Below, piece after piece: positions 34,731-47,300 of a DNA stretch of 64,000 bases. The stretch is taken from assembly GCA_963682055.1 (NCBI GenBank), contig OY821751.1, positions 6,572,001 through 6,636,000 of the forward strand, in the 5' to 3' direction. The position numbers were made by a program, and so were the translations under genes. The first letter of the stretch is position 1. Each line of letters opens with the position of its first letter. This DNA is from Primula veris (taxonomy: Eukaryota > Streptophyta > Magnoliopsida > Ericales > Primulaceae). The notes below the pieces were generated by a model. The model saw only the letters and a program-made list of their open reading frames with translations. It was not told the origin of the DNA and ran no database searches.

Positions 34731-37700
34731 CTATTGGATCCAGTTACTGGACATGGCGAAACCATGCCCCGTATTCATCATTTCGGAAAGAGGGTGAACG
34801 AAAGACCTGAGGTGATTGCTCGAGAAATGGTCCAAATTTGCACTGGAAAAAAAGCTCGTCACCTCATTAGTTTTCCTTCCATTAGTTTCGTTGGGGGAGT
34901 TTAAGTTTATGCTGTCGGATTGAACGACCTCGGAATTTTGAGAATCGATAGAGAGTGAGAACTTTCGTGATCCGGTTTTTCCTGTTTGCGGCGTATTTTT
35001 AGCAGAATTTACTGTCTTGGTGTTCAGAAAGCGGCCTCCACATCCTCTTGGTCGGCGCATAGCATGGAGATGACGGGACTGGTGCAAGTATGGCTGTGGA
35101 ACAAAAAAAATGTATTATTCAGGGGAAATTCTTATTAAGTGACATATATTGAAGTTAATTTTCATGAGTGCTAGTAGGACAACTTGTCATTCCCATTTCA
35201 TTGTAATGCTTGTTATTCAATATACAGATCACAAATCTGTTCATTTAGATTTATGCCAAAACTTAAACCAGTTCTTAAACGGTATGCCGATCGAATAGCA
35301 TTTCTCTGAAGTGTTGTAGGCCCATCAAAAGCGTAATCAGTTCATTAAACATTATGTCATTCAAAACTTTGTTGATAGAAAATGTGCTCATTAAAGAGAA
35401 ATCACGTTATTGACAATATATCTTTTTCCAGAATTGGCTTTTATTAAAGTGTATCTCAGTCAAAACTCAAAAGTGTACAAAATAAGAAGCAAGTTTTTTC
35501 CTTGTCTAGTGGGAATTAAGTGTCCCAATAATCAGTAATAGTAATTTCTGAACTATTTTATTTTACTAATGAAAAAGTTGCATAATTAGATAGTACGAGA
35601 CAAGTGAAAGAAAGGGTAAAAACATCATCACGAGAACAGAACAGAATAGAAGACAAAGAAGAGGGTAATGGAAAAGATACCTTGCGAACTTTCAGCGCTT
35701 TATTGACCGCTTCTGCCTTAGCGCGTGAAATACGGCGTCTGATGATTCCGTGATACTGTTTAGCGTTTACGTATATCGGACCATCATCTGTGGTCATGTT
35801 CAATGGCAGCATAACACGGCCCTAAAGTATCAAAAAAAGTAAAATGGAAATCATTGTTTACATAAATGGCTCTTAATCATGCCGGTAAATCATGATTTTT
35901 TTACTCTTCTAACCAGATGAGCCTTTAAAAAGGCAGTTCCCTTTGTGAATTTGAGGTCTAACATTGAAATATGACATATTTCTTAGCATCCAAAAAGTAC
36001 CTGGGATTAAAATTTAAATCCTAGATACAACCAATCAAAAACAAATTCGTCAAGTTGTTGTATTTGACTTTAAATATGAAGCAAGCCCTCAGAGCATTAA
36101 CCGTGATAGATTTTCTAACTACTGCCCCTGAATTACAAGGGTACTTCCATAGTTTTTCTGTAATACCAGCAGCAATGCTAACCAAATCCTAGTTACTTAT
36201 CCGCTTTAAAAACGATACCGTGGATGACTAATCAGATTGCAGACTAAAACCAATTTCTTCGATGCATAGTCTCTACTCTCTACACAAGTTTCTTAACTAA
36301 ATTAGAAAGATAAAAGAATACACACTTGTACTAGAACTTCTCAGAAATAACTTAATAGACAATGCATATCTGATAAATGACAGAGAGCAAATAAACTAGG
36401 AGAAAAACAAACCGGAAGCTGAGGTCCGTAAGCAGAATATAACCCAAAACATGGATCAGCATAGGCATATCTTCCACTTATCTGCGTCAGTTAGAAAACA
36501 ACAATCAACAGTAACTCCTTCAACAAAAAAATTGGAATAATGCTCTCCGCGTTCCAATTTTCGATTTACTTGATCACTATTCCATTTCGGGTGTCCCATA
36601 ACAGATGGAACTTCCCAAAAATGGTAATACATTTAATAAAAAAAGTTGCAATTTAGACCTTTTGAGGTTATTTAAATCAGGGTTTTATATATCTTAGCTA
36701 AAGTGTTTTTGTAAGAGATATGCTAATAGCGTAAAAAGTGTAAGCTTATAAGGCCTAAAAGCTTTTTTACTATGAAGCGCGCTTTTTAAAACAGTGATTA
36801 TTTAAATACAAAAAACATTAGATTTAATTGAAATGAGACCAAAACAAAATTTTCTTAAAAATTTAGAGTATTTTCGGTTATTTAAGTGAAGTAGGCTGAA
36901 AGAACTAAAAACCTGGGTTTGCGAAAGTTTCAACTAAATCGTGACCGAGAGAGTAAAATTTGTATTTAAAAAAAAAACTTACCAGAGACTGATCATGTCC
37001 AAGCTCAACACGACCTTGGGAATCTGGCGAAAGTGATTGATTTGAGAAAGCTTCAAAGAGATTCGCAGATTTTCCACCCTTTTCTGAAGCCTTGAGGTTG
37101 CCTGAGTGGGATACTGATTAAAAAAAAGTCAATCCTGATAGCTAATGCGCAAACATATTTTTAAAGAATCATATAATGTTAGTTGATATGTAACAACATT
37201 TACAATTCAAAACCTCAAAATCCGCCACTTCGAGTTCTATTTTAGCAAAAAGGTTCTAAATCATTGCTCTAGAAAGTAGAGATAGGAACATGAGAAGGAA
37301 TTGAGACTTGGACTTCTTTGCGAATTTTAAATGACAAGCTTATGTACTTAAGTGCTGCAACAATATAAGCTCATAATAAACATATTTCATACCCTATTCA
37401 AAAGTAAATATTGAGCAGCTTGATAACAATTACTACAAAGTTGGCGAATAAAAATGCAGTACCAGAAAATTAAGCTATTAGTCTGATACTCTGTATTGTC
37501 CAATAAGACTGCAGCGGACACTACAATATCCCTTGCTTATAAGCATACAGTATCCAGTACTCGTAAAGTAATCGAATGCAACTATTCAAAGTACCGAGAA
37601 CTTTAAAATTTGTTAGAAGTAACCTTCTACCATTAAGAATAGTGAGTAATTTATGGTATATTTAACTTGTGGATAGAACACCTGGTTACGCTTCATGATT

Positions 37701-38414
37701 AAGCTTCCAAAAACTGAAATTTTATTCGAAATAATGGAGTAAATTTGCATTTTGTTCTCAATATTTCATAAAGATACTTCAAGGTGCTAACCCCACTTCT
37801 TCGATTCCTTTTTCCATATGGGATATACGATTTACCGAAAAATCAAATCCTCCATTAAGAAAATGAAAACAATTAGAGTAAATAGCGTATATAACCACAA
37901 AGTGGCAAATTGCATATGGCTCAGGATATACATGTTTTATGATCACAAACCCAAAAAATGAAGATGGGTACTGTGCGTGTTAGTAAAAATACTAAATAAC
38001 ATATGTGAAAGTTCATGGATAGCATTTTTGAAATAGATCAATATGTAAATAATAAGTTTCTATTTTAGAGAATTAAAGAAAAAAGCCAAATTGGAACATG
38101 TTTTGATGTTTAACAAGGCTTTTGACCTTTGAGCATCTGAGCTTATGGCTATTCATGCTAATGATCTCATCCCAACTCTTCAATAGATCAAAAATATACA
38201 AATAAGTTGTTACATCAGACAAATAAAAAAAATAAGAACACAAGGTACCTGGAAAAATAGTAAACTGGGGTTTAGTCCCATTACGAAAGCCTTGCTCGAC
38301 ACCACTGGATAAGGATTCAAATCCACTCCAACTGTGTAACGAACCCAAGACATGATGATTTGTGTTTGGGATAACCCTTTCATGCTCTTTGAGAACTTCT
38401 GTATGCATAGTCAT
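34731..38414 (-). CDS. NF-YA (HAP2) subunit of the CCAAT-binding NF-Y factor, 5 coding exons
   Basis: NF-YA binds the NF-YB/NF-YC dimer and reads CCAAT boxes in the nucleus. Coding exons on the minus strand: 38249-38414, 36983-37113, 36413-36481, 35681-35821 and 34731-35093. GT..AG junctions and phases agree, giving 289 residues. The exon 4 product (about 137-169) holds the NF-YB/YC interaction helix, [16 protein letters not shown]. Exon 5 opens with the DNA-binding part, [17 protein letters not shown] followed by CGGRFLNTK (about 170-195). The intron between these two subdomains is typical of plant NF-YA genes. The 36413-36481 exon gives [18 protein letters not shown], a motif seen just before the core in several family members. 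Within the core, Gln replaces the common Glu of PYLHESRH. A miR169-type site lies in the 3' UTR. I do not assign a paralogue number. Confidence 0.95.
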
Positions 38415-38465
38415 TTCACAAATTCTGCTATGTTGGTTCTACTTTTACGCGTTTTTTTCCAAATT

Positions 38466-39077
38466 CCTGCAAAATTAACCTCTCAAATCTGTAACTTCCC
38501 CCAAATAATTTAATTGGGATTTACTCAAAACCCGAAAAGAAACTGTCTTTAAGGTGATCATTATCACTTAGCAGTAACATTCACCTTCGTAATAAATCAC
38601 TAATAATTTTAAAAAATTAAATAGCTGATGTAAAAAAAAACTAAAAATTGAAAAGACGATATTTTTAGGAATAACTAGTTAATGTATAGTGAATACCTAA
38701 CTACATGATTGAAAGTAAGAGAGGTTGACCCAAATTTTGTTGGTGCAAAGATTATAATTACTTAATAGAGGATTACTATGTTAAGAGAACTAATCTGTTA
38801 GTTTTTTTAACATTTAAACTAATACTCTTAATAATAATTTCCTATATTTACAAATTTTATTACTCCATCTACTAATTAATAACGTGTACGTAATCAAAGA
38901 AATGGAGTAAAAAATAACAAACAACATAAGAAACAACGTTGACACATAGAAACTATCTTCTAGTACTATTTTCAGCTGTATTTAATAATATTTAACTATA
39001 TATACACACATAGATATATACTAGTACTACTATATATGAGTAAGAGTGTTAAAAGGGAATAAAAAAGGAAACTTACC
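38466..39077 (-). other. NF-YA leader intron
   Basis: On the minus strand a strong donor (TATCTG|GTAAGT, exon edge 39077) and a strong acceptor (TTTTGCAG|GAATTTGG, exon edge 38466) bracket about 610 bp ahead of the start codon at 38414. A spliced 5' UTR is common among plant NF-YA genes. The first, non-coding exon would extend from 39077 toward higher coordinates, its 5' end not visible. The short leader between 38466 and 38415 has no upstream ATG in frame. Confidence 0.7.
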
Positions 39078-39908
39078 AGATAGAGAAAAATAGGAAAGTT
39101 TAATAAGAATCTATTTTACAAGAATGAGAATCCCAACTAAACAGGAACCATGTCTGTACTAATTGAAGTAAATGTTTAGATAGATACAAAGAGAGAAAAA
39201 TATAAGTACAAATTAATGTTTATGTAGTGGCAAAGTACACGGCAATGACCAATCATATGCATCTTTCATGCTTTCTCTACTCTTTTTCTTTACTACTCCC
39301 TTCTTTTTTCCACTTGTACTTCTTACTTGTCGTTTATTAAAAAATATTAATGCAAGTTTTATTGATAAAATTTTTATATCTATATTGTCGAACAAAATTA
39401 TTTCAAAAGTTAATTACATAGTTTATGGTTAGAACTATATGACAAATTTTTTAAATTTTTCATTCCACCAATCTAGATATGAAAAATTTGATGGTTAAAG
39501 TTGCATGTATTTGCATATAAGATATTTATTTATGGACGGATGGAGTACTTTTTATTCTAGATTTTTGTTAAAACACAAAAATGTGTTTTTTGCTATAGTA
39601 AAATTTCATCCAGGTAGGAAAATCAAACAATCATATATACTATTATTACTCTATCGTAATAGTGAACGTGACTAAATTATTGTTTATGTAATTTTTTGCT
39701 ATACGAGAATATAAAGAGATGGTATGCTATTATTTTGTCCTAACGGTGAATGTGACTAAATTAGCAACAATTAATTAGTAATAATTAATGTCTTGATTTG
39801 TGTTATCAATCTAGCGACAACCATTATAGCTACAAATGATAATATATTTTCTCTTGCTATCTTGACAAACTTATCGTAGTAAGTTTTATATATGTTGAAA
39901 GAATCAAG

Positions 39909-40033
39909 CACTAGAAGAAAAAGTATGAACACATACATACGCTTATTATTTATGTCACCAAATTAGCCACAAACGCATTACCGTCAGAATAAAAACATAG
40001 TTTCTTTCAGTATTTAAACTTTTTCTTGTAGTG
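39909..40033. mobile_element. CACTA-like MITE (125 bp)
   Basis: It begins CACTAGAAGAAAAAG and ends CTTTTTCTTGTAGTG, inverted repeats with one mismatch. Its interior includes CACCAAATTAGCCACAAACGC. Size and ends fit a miniature CACTA derivative of the same group as the elements at 1.88 kb and 43.4 kb. Confidence 0.75.
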
Positions 40034-40438
40034 AATTGATAAATACGCAAGGAAAGCAGGGTTGATTCTGCGTTCATGCAAGATATTAGCGGACGTGGGC
40101 ATATTTCTCGTAGGTGCACAAAGAGCAACTCGAGCTAAAAATTATAGGTAAATATATAATTTGATTTAAAATAAGGTTTTTTTTTTCTTACTTTTCTTTC
40201 ATATAAGTGTAATTATTTATTAAAAAAAAATTCAATAGATATAACTTGATAATGGAATAGAATTTTGTCTTCAGTATTATTTTCAACAGAAAGATGGTAA
40301 AGATATTCATTCACTCTTGAAATAAGTAAGATGAAACTATATTAATTTCACAGACGAGATTGAAAACCAACTTAGGGTTTTTACTTTCCAACTTAATTAA
40401 ACTAAAGGGACGGCCATAGCAATGATAGCTCAAATAAT

Positions 40439-40664
40439 TACTCTCTCCGTTCCCATTTAATTGTTCATTAGTGTAATTTTAATCGGCTTATAACTTATAT
40501 CAAAATTATCAAAATGATTTTTTTTTAAATCTAATCATAAAATTTAATATTTGAACTATATGATCAACTTTTAAAAAAATTTATTCTGATAATTTTAATA
40601 TAAGTTATTAACAGTTTAAAATTACACGTAATTTCATAATAAACAATTAAATAACATGAAACAG
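40439..40664. mobile_element. Stowaway-like MITE
   Basis: The left end ACTCTCTCCGTTCCCATTTA carries the typical CTCCGTTCCC terminus. The interior follows the same plan as the 9.6-kb element: TAATTTTAATCGGCTTATAA, ATCTAATCATAAAATTTAAT and ACACGTAATTTCATAATAAAC. The right terminal bases are degraded. Confidence 0.65.
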
Positions 40665-40875
40665 TAATTAGTTTGGTAGTAAAATTCCAGAAATTCAATT
40701 TTTGTCTCTTTCAAATAAATTGAGCAAGACTGCTAGTCATCATCGAAAACTGAAAGTCATTTTAAGTACATATTAAGGTTGCATTTTAGTCAATTTTTCA
40801 TTTCATTCCCGGTAATGATTTTCTTCAAAAAATTTTTTAAGGCGGGTACATTTCAATCAAGTCGCATACAGTAGC

Positions 40876-40904
<29 letters not shown>

Positions 40905-40918
<14 letters not shown>

Positions 40919-41062
40919 GAAAAATTTAATACCGTAACAATTTACGCTTTGAAAACTGTTGGTAAAATGAGTGTCGCTAAATTTTAGTAACAATTTTTTG
41001 TTGCTAAATTGTTGCTAAAATTTAGCGACACTCATTTTATAAATAGTTTAGCAGTAGACGCT
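40905..41062. repeat. Palindromic CACTA-family MITE
   Basis: GTGTCGCTAAATTTTAG followed by TAACAA is mirrored by TTGTTGCTAAAATTTAGCGACAC within 75 bases, a nearly perfect hairpin (about 40971-41032). The left outer part carries ACTAAAAGAAAAATTTAATA, a decayed CACTA-like end. It belongs with the other GTTGCTAAA elements in the window. Confidence 0.65.
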
Positions 41063-42521
41063 CTGATGGTAAGTTGATTATTTATTTATTTATAGTAAAG
41101 CCTTAATTTTTTGATTATTTAAATAAAAAACTTTAATGTTGTAAAGTTTTTGGGCACTAATGCACGTTAATGGCTCAATAATTTGACCATAACTATTTAA
41201 TTTGTTATAAAATTATATAATGCGTCATGAATCAACCCGTAAGTGTTGAGAGTATATATTCTATAAAAAATCTAACAATGTTAGACGACCCCTTTGCTGA
41301 CTCAGTTCTATAACTTGATATACTAGGGCTATTTGCTCATCATTGCTTTGATGGAAACATATTAATTTGTTGCTTTGTCTAAGGGTTGAAATGGATGTAT
41401 TTTAGTTTTTAGAACCCATATCTAGCTATTATTTGTAGGGGTCCGGCGCCATCCCAAAAAATTTAAAAATATTTTGTTTATAAATAAAATTAAGAGAGTT
41501 AAGGTTTTATACATTAATAGGTTCAAATAAACAAATAGTAAATTAGTTCAAATGGTAAACATAAAAAAATGTGTCACAAAATTACTAGTTCGAATTTTGT
41601 GGCTATTTTTTAGTATTAATTTAATTAACATTAGTTTACTTTTTAACTTATCCATTAATTAATTACATATTTAAAGTACTATTATAAGGTTTTATAAATA
41701 AATATTTTTGTATACTTTCATAGTCATATTAAAACAAAGTTTAAACTTATATATTCGTATTTTTAGTCAAATTTTCTGTATCGTTTGAAAATTTTAAATC
41801 AATTGACAAGTCAGCTAAGTTTTAACCTTCAGATTTTTTGATTTTTTATACCGTTTATTGTTATTATACTAACAACAAAAATTCAACGTTTAAGAAAATA
41901 ATTTGCTTCATGTGTCTGTGATGTGATTGTTTTCGTCTCCCTTTAAGTTCTATTTTTTGGCGTGATTGATCGTTTCTACTTGAGTAACATCTCAAATTTC
42001 TATTACCAACTTGATGATGTTTTATGTAATAATATATAATCATTTCACTATACTAGCTACAATGAAAATTCTGATTAATACTAACCGACCTTACGTTGTT
42101 AATTATTTTGTTTTCTAGTGGTTGTCGCTAAATGAGTAACAAGAATAACAACTTAAATTGCTTCGTTACTGATTTAGTCTGCCACAACCACTATATCGAG
42201 AGATATAGCAACGACACAACTATTACGTATTTAGACGTCTTTTTCTTGTAAATTGTAACGGTGGGGGCCTAATATGTTTGGGTACAATAGAATAGAACAA
42301 TTCTTCTAACCAGAAATAGAAATTATTAATGATATCTTGTATATATGTTCATTGGCTGGTGCAAAATTCGAACATATGCTATTTTGATATAGTGTTTACC
42401 ACTTCAAAATATTGTACTTAACTATCTTGTGTTCCCTTTCACTTGACATATATTTCATGTAGATGTATTAGGATATTGTACAATTGATGCCAGCTCTAGT
42501 TAAATGTTGGTCTCCAACATA

Positions 42522-43325
42522 AGTTCTATCAATGTAAGATTGAAGTTGGTAATCATGTGGTGTTCTTTTGTTATAAGTATCGTAAATATTCAAGAATTTA
42601 TACATGGAGTTCCAGTTAATTTGATTAGCCGTAGAATATTCCTACTCGATCTAGATGTTACAAAGTGAACCTCTCGGTTACAAATATTACCGAGGCGACT
42701 TAAATTTCATCTACAAATAGTGAGTTCTATCAATGTAAGATTGAAGTTGGTAATCATGTGGTGTTCTTTTGTTATAAGTATCGTAAATATTCAAGAATTT
42801 ATACATGGAGTTCCAGTTAATTTGATTAGCCGTAGAATATTCCTACTCGATCTAGATGTTACAAAGTGAACCTCTCGGTTACAAATATTACCGAGGCGAC
42901 TTAAATTTCATCTACAAATAGTGAGTTCTATCAATGTAAGATTGAAGTTGGTAATCATGTGGTGTTCTTTTGTTATAAGTATCGTAAATATTCAAGAATT
43001 TATACATGGAGTTCCAGTTAATTTGATTAGCCGTAGAATATTCCTACTCGATCTAGATGTTACAAAGTGAACCTCTCGGTTACAAATATTACCGAGGCGA
43101 CTTAAATTTCATCTACAAATAGTGAGTTCTATCAATGTAAGATTGAAGTTGGTAATCATGTGGTGTTCTTTTGTTATAAGTATCGTAAATATTCAAGAAT
43201 TTATACATGGAGTTCCAGTTAATTTGATTAGCCGTAGAATATTCCTACTCGATCTAGATGTTACAAAGTGAACCTCTCGGTTACAAATATTACCGAGGCG
43301 ACTTAAATTTCATCTACAAATAGTG
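42522..43325. repeat. Perfect tandem array, 4 x 201 bp
   Basis: Units start AGTTCTATCAATGTAAGATT at 42522, 42723, 42924 and 43125, each exactly 201 bp, and end TCATCTACAAATAGTG. I find no difference between the four copies when reading them side by side. Each holds a small hairpin, CTCGGTTACAAATATTACCGAG. Although 201 is a multiple of three, no frame stays open through the units, so this is not a protein repeat. The flanks do not continue the repeat. Confidence 0.97.
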
Positions 43326-43416
43326 ATAAATGTAAAGTAATTAATATGTTATATGATATACGTGTATATATATAAATTTAGACTCATATATGTACATTTA
43401 GAAATATATATGTAAA

Positions 43417-43626
43417 TACTATAAAAAAAAAAAAAAAATTCATATAGTAACAGTTTAGTTACAGTTTGTCTGATACTATACGACTTGTTCCTGAAATTTA
43501 GGAACAGTATAGCAAAAAATTCTGTTGCTAAGTGCTGATAACTGTTACGATACTGTTGCTGAATTTTCTGCAACAAGCCGTATAGTAACAGACTAATTGT
43601 TGCTATCCGGTTATTTTCTTATAGTA
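43417..43626. mobile_element. CACTA-like MITE with TACTATA ends
   Basis: The ends TACTATAAAAAAA and TTTTCTTATAGTA are inverted. The interior is full of TAGTAACAG, CTGTTGCTA and GGAACAGTATAG words, including a pair TGTTCCTGAAATTTAGGAACA that forms a perfect hairpin (about 43484-43504). Non-coding. It lies 90 bp from the 201-bp tandem array. Confidence 0.7.
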
Positions 43627-44029
43627 TACACACATTCATATACTGGTAGTTATGTAATCGAAGTATTATCACATAATCATTAACATGTTGCACCTTTATG
43701 CTTGATTGTTTGATGTGTTAGCAGGGCGGAGCTAGGATTATTCTCATGGATTCATTAAATACAAAATTTTATTTTATGAAATTGCAAGATACATTGTTTT
43801 TATATTTTTAAAATTCAATGGAAAATTTTAAACTGTGGGAAAGCAGGTGCACCCCATTGCATCTCATGGACTCGGTCCATGTGTGTTAAGGTTAGAGTTA
43901 TCGATTAATACGTCCCCCTCCTTTCTATCACAAATTCTTTTGATGGAAATATATAGACTCTATGATCATATCGGGATACACATAGAATAACTAGAAAAAA
44001 GCCGAGTTAGGTAATATTCATTCTTATAC

Positions 44030-44316
44030 AGTCACTTCGTCCCAAAATAAACATGTCCTGCTTTACATTTTGACACGTCTCAAAATAAGTGTCTATTTTC
44101 ATTTTTTAGTAAGTTTTATCATTTTTCTTTTTTGAAATTAATTAAAATACATCAAATTTATACTTATAACCTCACATCATATGTAAGAAAGAATTATTTC
44201 TTTGAAAATTTTGATTTTTTGATGTTTTTTGTTGAATTTTGAGTGAAATTGTTTTGAATCCTTAAATATCACATTATTCGAATAAAGTCACTTATTTTGG
44301 GAGAAAAGGGATACTA
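44030..44316. mobile_element. Mariner/Stowaway-like MITE (CGTCCCAAAATAA ends)
   Basis: Left end CTTCGTCCCAAAATAAACAT; right end GTCACTTATTTTGGGAGAAA plus AGGGATAC. These are inverted and of the TCCGTCCCAAAATAA type common in plant mariner-like MITEs. An internal TTTTGACACGTCTCAAAATAAGTGTC repeats the terminal theme. No transposase. Confidence 0.7.
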
Positions 44317-47300
44317 TTTATTTTATGGCACTAATACGTGATCAACGATAAAAGATTAAAGTAGACTGGCTCGTTATGGGAGAAATTAGGGATGATGAAT
44401 GACCATAGAATCACGAACTATTTTTTACATTTACATGCCAAAAAAATAGCTTATATCAATTAATCTATCATGATTTAAAAAAAAAAAAACTGGCTCAGTT
44501 TATCCACATAAACAAATTGTGTCCTTTCTTGACCAAATTTTGATTCTAGCCTGTTTGTGACATGTACCTTGTATATCATTAAAATGTGGATTACAAAGTT
44601 AAACAATGCAATACATAACTGGATGAGTTAAGTATCGATGATTTAGTAAGCTAGCTAATTAACTATTCTAAATAGTTGGTTTAAATACTTAAAATATCGG
44701 GTTTGACTTTTGTTATAATTCTAATTTAATGATTGAATTTCTTTACTCCCATCTTCCATATTGCTAGACATAAGCATTGATCACACATCACAATCTTTGA
44801 ATTATATATCTTATACCAGGGTGAGATTAAGGAAGTACTTAAGTTAAAAGTTGGATTTAAATCCTATTAAAATGTTAATCATATACATTCAAATGAAATT
44901 AAGTTAATTTATGATACAGTTATTCAGTGCCTCTTTAAAGTATATTTCACTCTTCTTCACATCACAGGCCATCATTAGCGATCAAAGTATAATATGGTAA
45001 ACCTGTTCTAAGTGTAAACGAGTTTTATTCGATCTCATTTTGATGGTATATCATTTGAACATATATCACAATGGGATAGTATCCAAATAAATTAGATGTC
45101 ATATAAAAGATAATTTAGTGCACATAGCTCTAAGCCTATTAACAATTTAACTTGCTGAGTGATCGATCATACGAACATTTGACATTCTCAGTTAGTAAAT
45201 TATACACTAATATCGTGTTTTGAAATATATTGATACCACAAATAGGTCGAAGTGCAATGAATGTGTCGTCGAAGTGCAATGAATGCGTCTCCGAAGTCTT
45301 ACTCGACGTAACATAAGCATGCACTCCATGCATGTTTTAGTTACATAAAGCATCCTCCATCCGACCTAAACTTTAATTTCCTACAAATTAAAGCTTTGCC
45401 TTTGGTATTATATATTTGTATTAGCCCGAACATCGAAGTGACAATATTATGGGGAAAATCATCTAAAGGCTAGAGCAACGGAACTTCTAACTTTATTCAT
45501 GGAATTGAAGTCGATTTCCAACAAATCCGATTACTATATATATTATTCAAATAATATCGCTGGTTGCACAAATTTTAATTTGCAATAATTCGTTCGTGTT
45601 ATTAAATGATTCAAATCCTTCCATACATGGGGGCTATAGATGATTGTAATAGCCATTTTTTTTTGTTCATGGTCTGTGACCACACGACTGAATAGTGAAT
45701 ATATCGAATTAGCTTTTATTCAAATATATATGTTTTTTGAAGAATAAAATAAGGATAAATTAATAAAACGTATTACTTTTGAAACTAAATTAATAAAAAC
45801 ATATCCAAAAATTTCTAATTAACAAAAATATATCCAAAAGTTTATACCATAATTTATATATTTCATATTTTTATTCCAAAATTTCATATCCTTATTTCAA
45901 AATTTTATACATTAATTTGTATATTTTCATACTGTTATTCCAAAAGTTAATACTTTTTTTTTTAAAATTTCATACCCTAATTTATAGAATTCATCCTTAT
46001 TTTCAAAATTCATACCCCAATTTACATAATGTATATCCATAATTTTCAACTTCGTACACTTAATTCACGGAGTTTATATATACACTTATTTTTTATGTTT
46101 ATACACTAGTTAACAAATCCAACCCTTGCCTGTACTTCGATCTCGAACTATCAGGTCCTCTTCGTGGGTCTCTCATTCGACGACCGCATTTCGGTCGGTA
46201 TCAAACTCGAGTTTTCGATCTCGCTCTACACCCTCGTCGACCACTCTGACGGATGTCTCCGTCTCAATCTCCATCGAAATGATAGATCGAAGAGAGAGAT
46301 GGAGGAAAAGAAAAAGATCGAAAAAAGAAAGGGAGGAGCAACGAGAGATCGGAAACAGAGAGGAAGATGGAGAGATCAGAGAGAATGAGAAGGAGCATGA
46401 GAGAGAGATCAGAGAGAGCGTGAGAGGAGGAGAGAGAGTAAAAAGATCGGGAGTTGTGAATAATTTTTTTTTTTTTTAATAATTATTAATTAAATGTATG
46501 TTTTTGATAATATAAAATATATTTTTGTTAATATAACATATGATTATGTTAATTTCTTATTAAAATAATTTTAGGATGATTTTTTTTTATAAAATATTTA
46601 AGAGTGGGACAAAGAATTTGAATTGACTGTACAACACGTGGCTGCTTGTCTTTTGGGAATGTTTAGGGAAAAGCCTGCTGGAAAGCACCACATGAAAATT
46701 GCAAAGTGGAAAACTATAATGGGTTCACAGGTCACTACAAAAAATAAGAGCACTAATTTATTATATTTTAATTTCTTAATTACTACTAGTATATTAATTT
46801 GGATTCCAAATCAGATTAGAACATACTTTTCTCAGTAGCCATTAAGCACTACTATTGACTTCATCGATAGAAACAAGAACGTGTCACGAATACTTACCCA
46901 AAAAAAACAACGTGTCACACCAATAATATATACACTTGGTGGTTAAATTTTTCGTTTTTTAATTTTTTTTATGCCACATAAGATACTGTTCTTCTTATGA
47001 TTATCATGATCATGCGTTACTTCATTTTGGAAACTTTCTTGGAATAAAGGAGAAATCAACATATATTTGGTATGTCGTGCTTATTTATTAAATTTTGCGA
47101 AAAAAACGTGAAATTGACAACTGTTTAAAATTCTTTGCATGAGTAAATACAAAACAACTCCGAAAATAATTAGATATTAACATACATATACAATACATAT
47201 ATAAGAGTATCCATGATAATTTTGTTAGATTTGCCTTGTTAAATAGTTTTGTTTTGTCACTCATACTATCCCGTTTAGTTTTAAATTTTTAATGTAAATA

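Noticed and set aside
42522..43325. Protein-coding tandem repeat, because 201 is divisible by three
   Set aside because: Every frame contains stops within the unit.
43723..43880. Complete hAT MITE starting GCAGGGCGGAGCTAGG
   Set aside because: Only one terminus is recognisable; no matching inverted end was found nearby, so it is mentioned only within the gene-desert entry.
46126..46479. 117-codon open frame as a gene
   Set aside because: The product is Arg/Glu/Ser low complexity from a GA-rich tract, with no domain and a second overlapping frame of equal quality.
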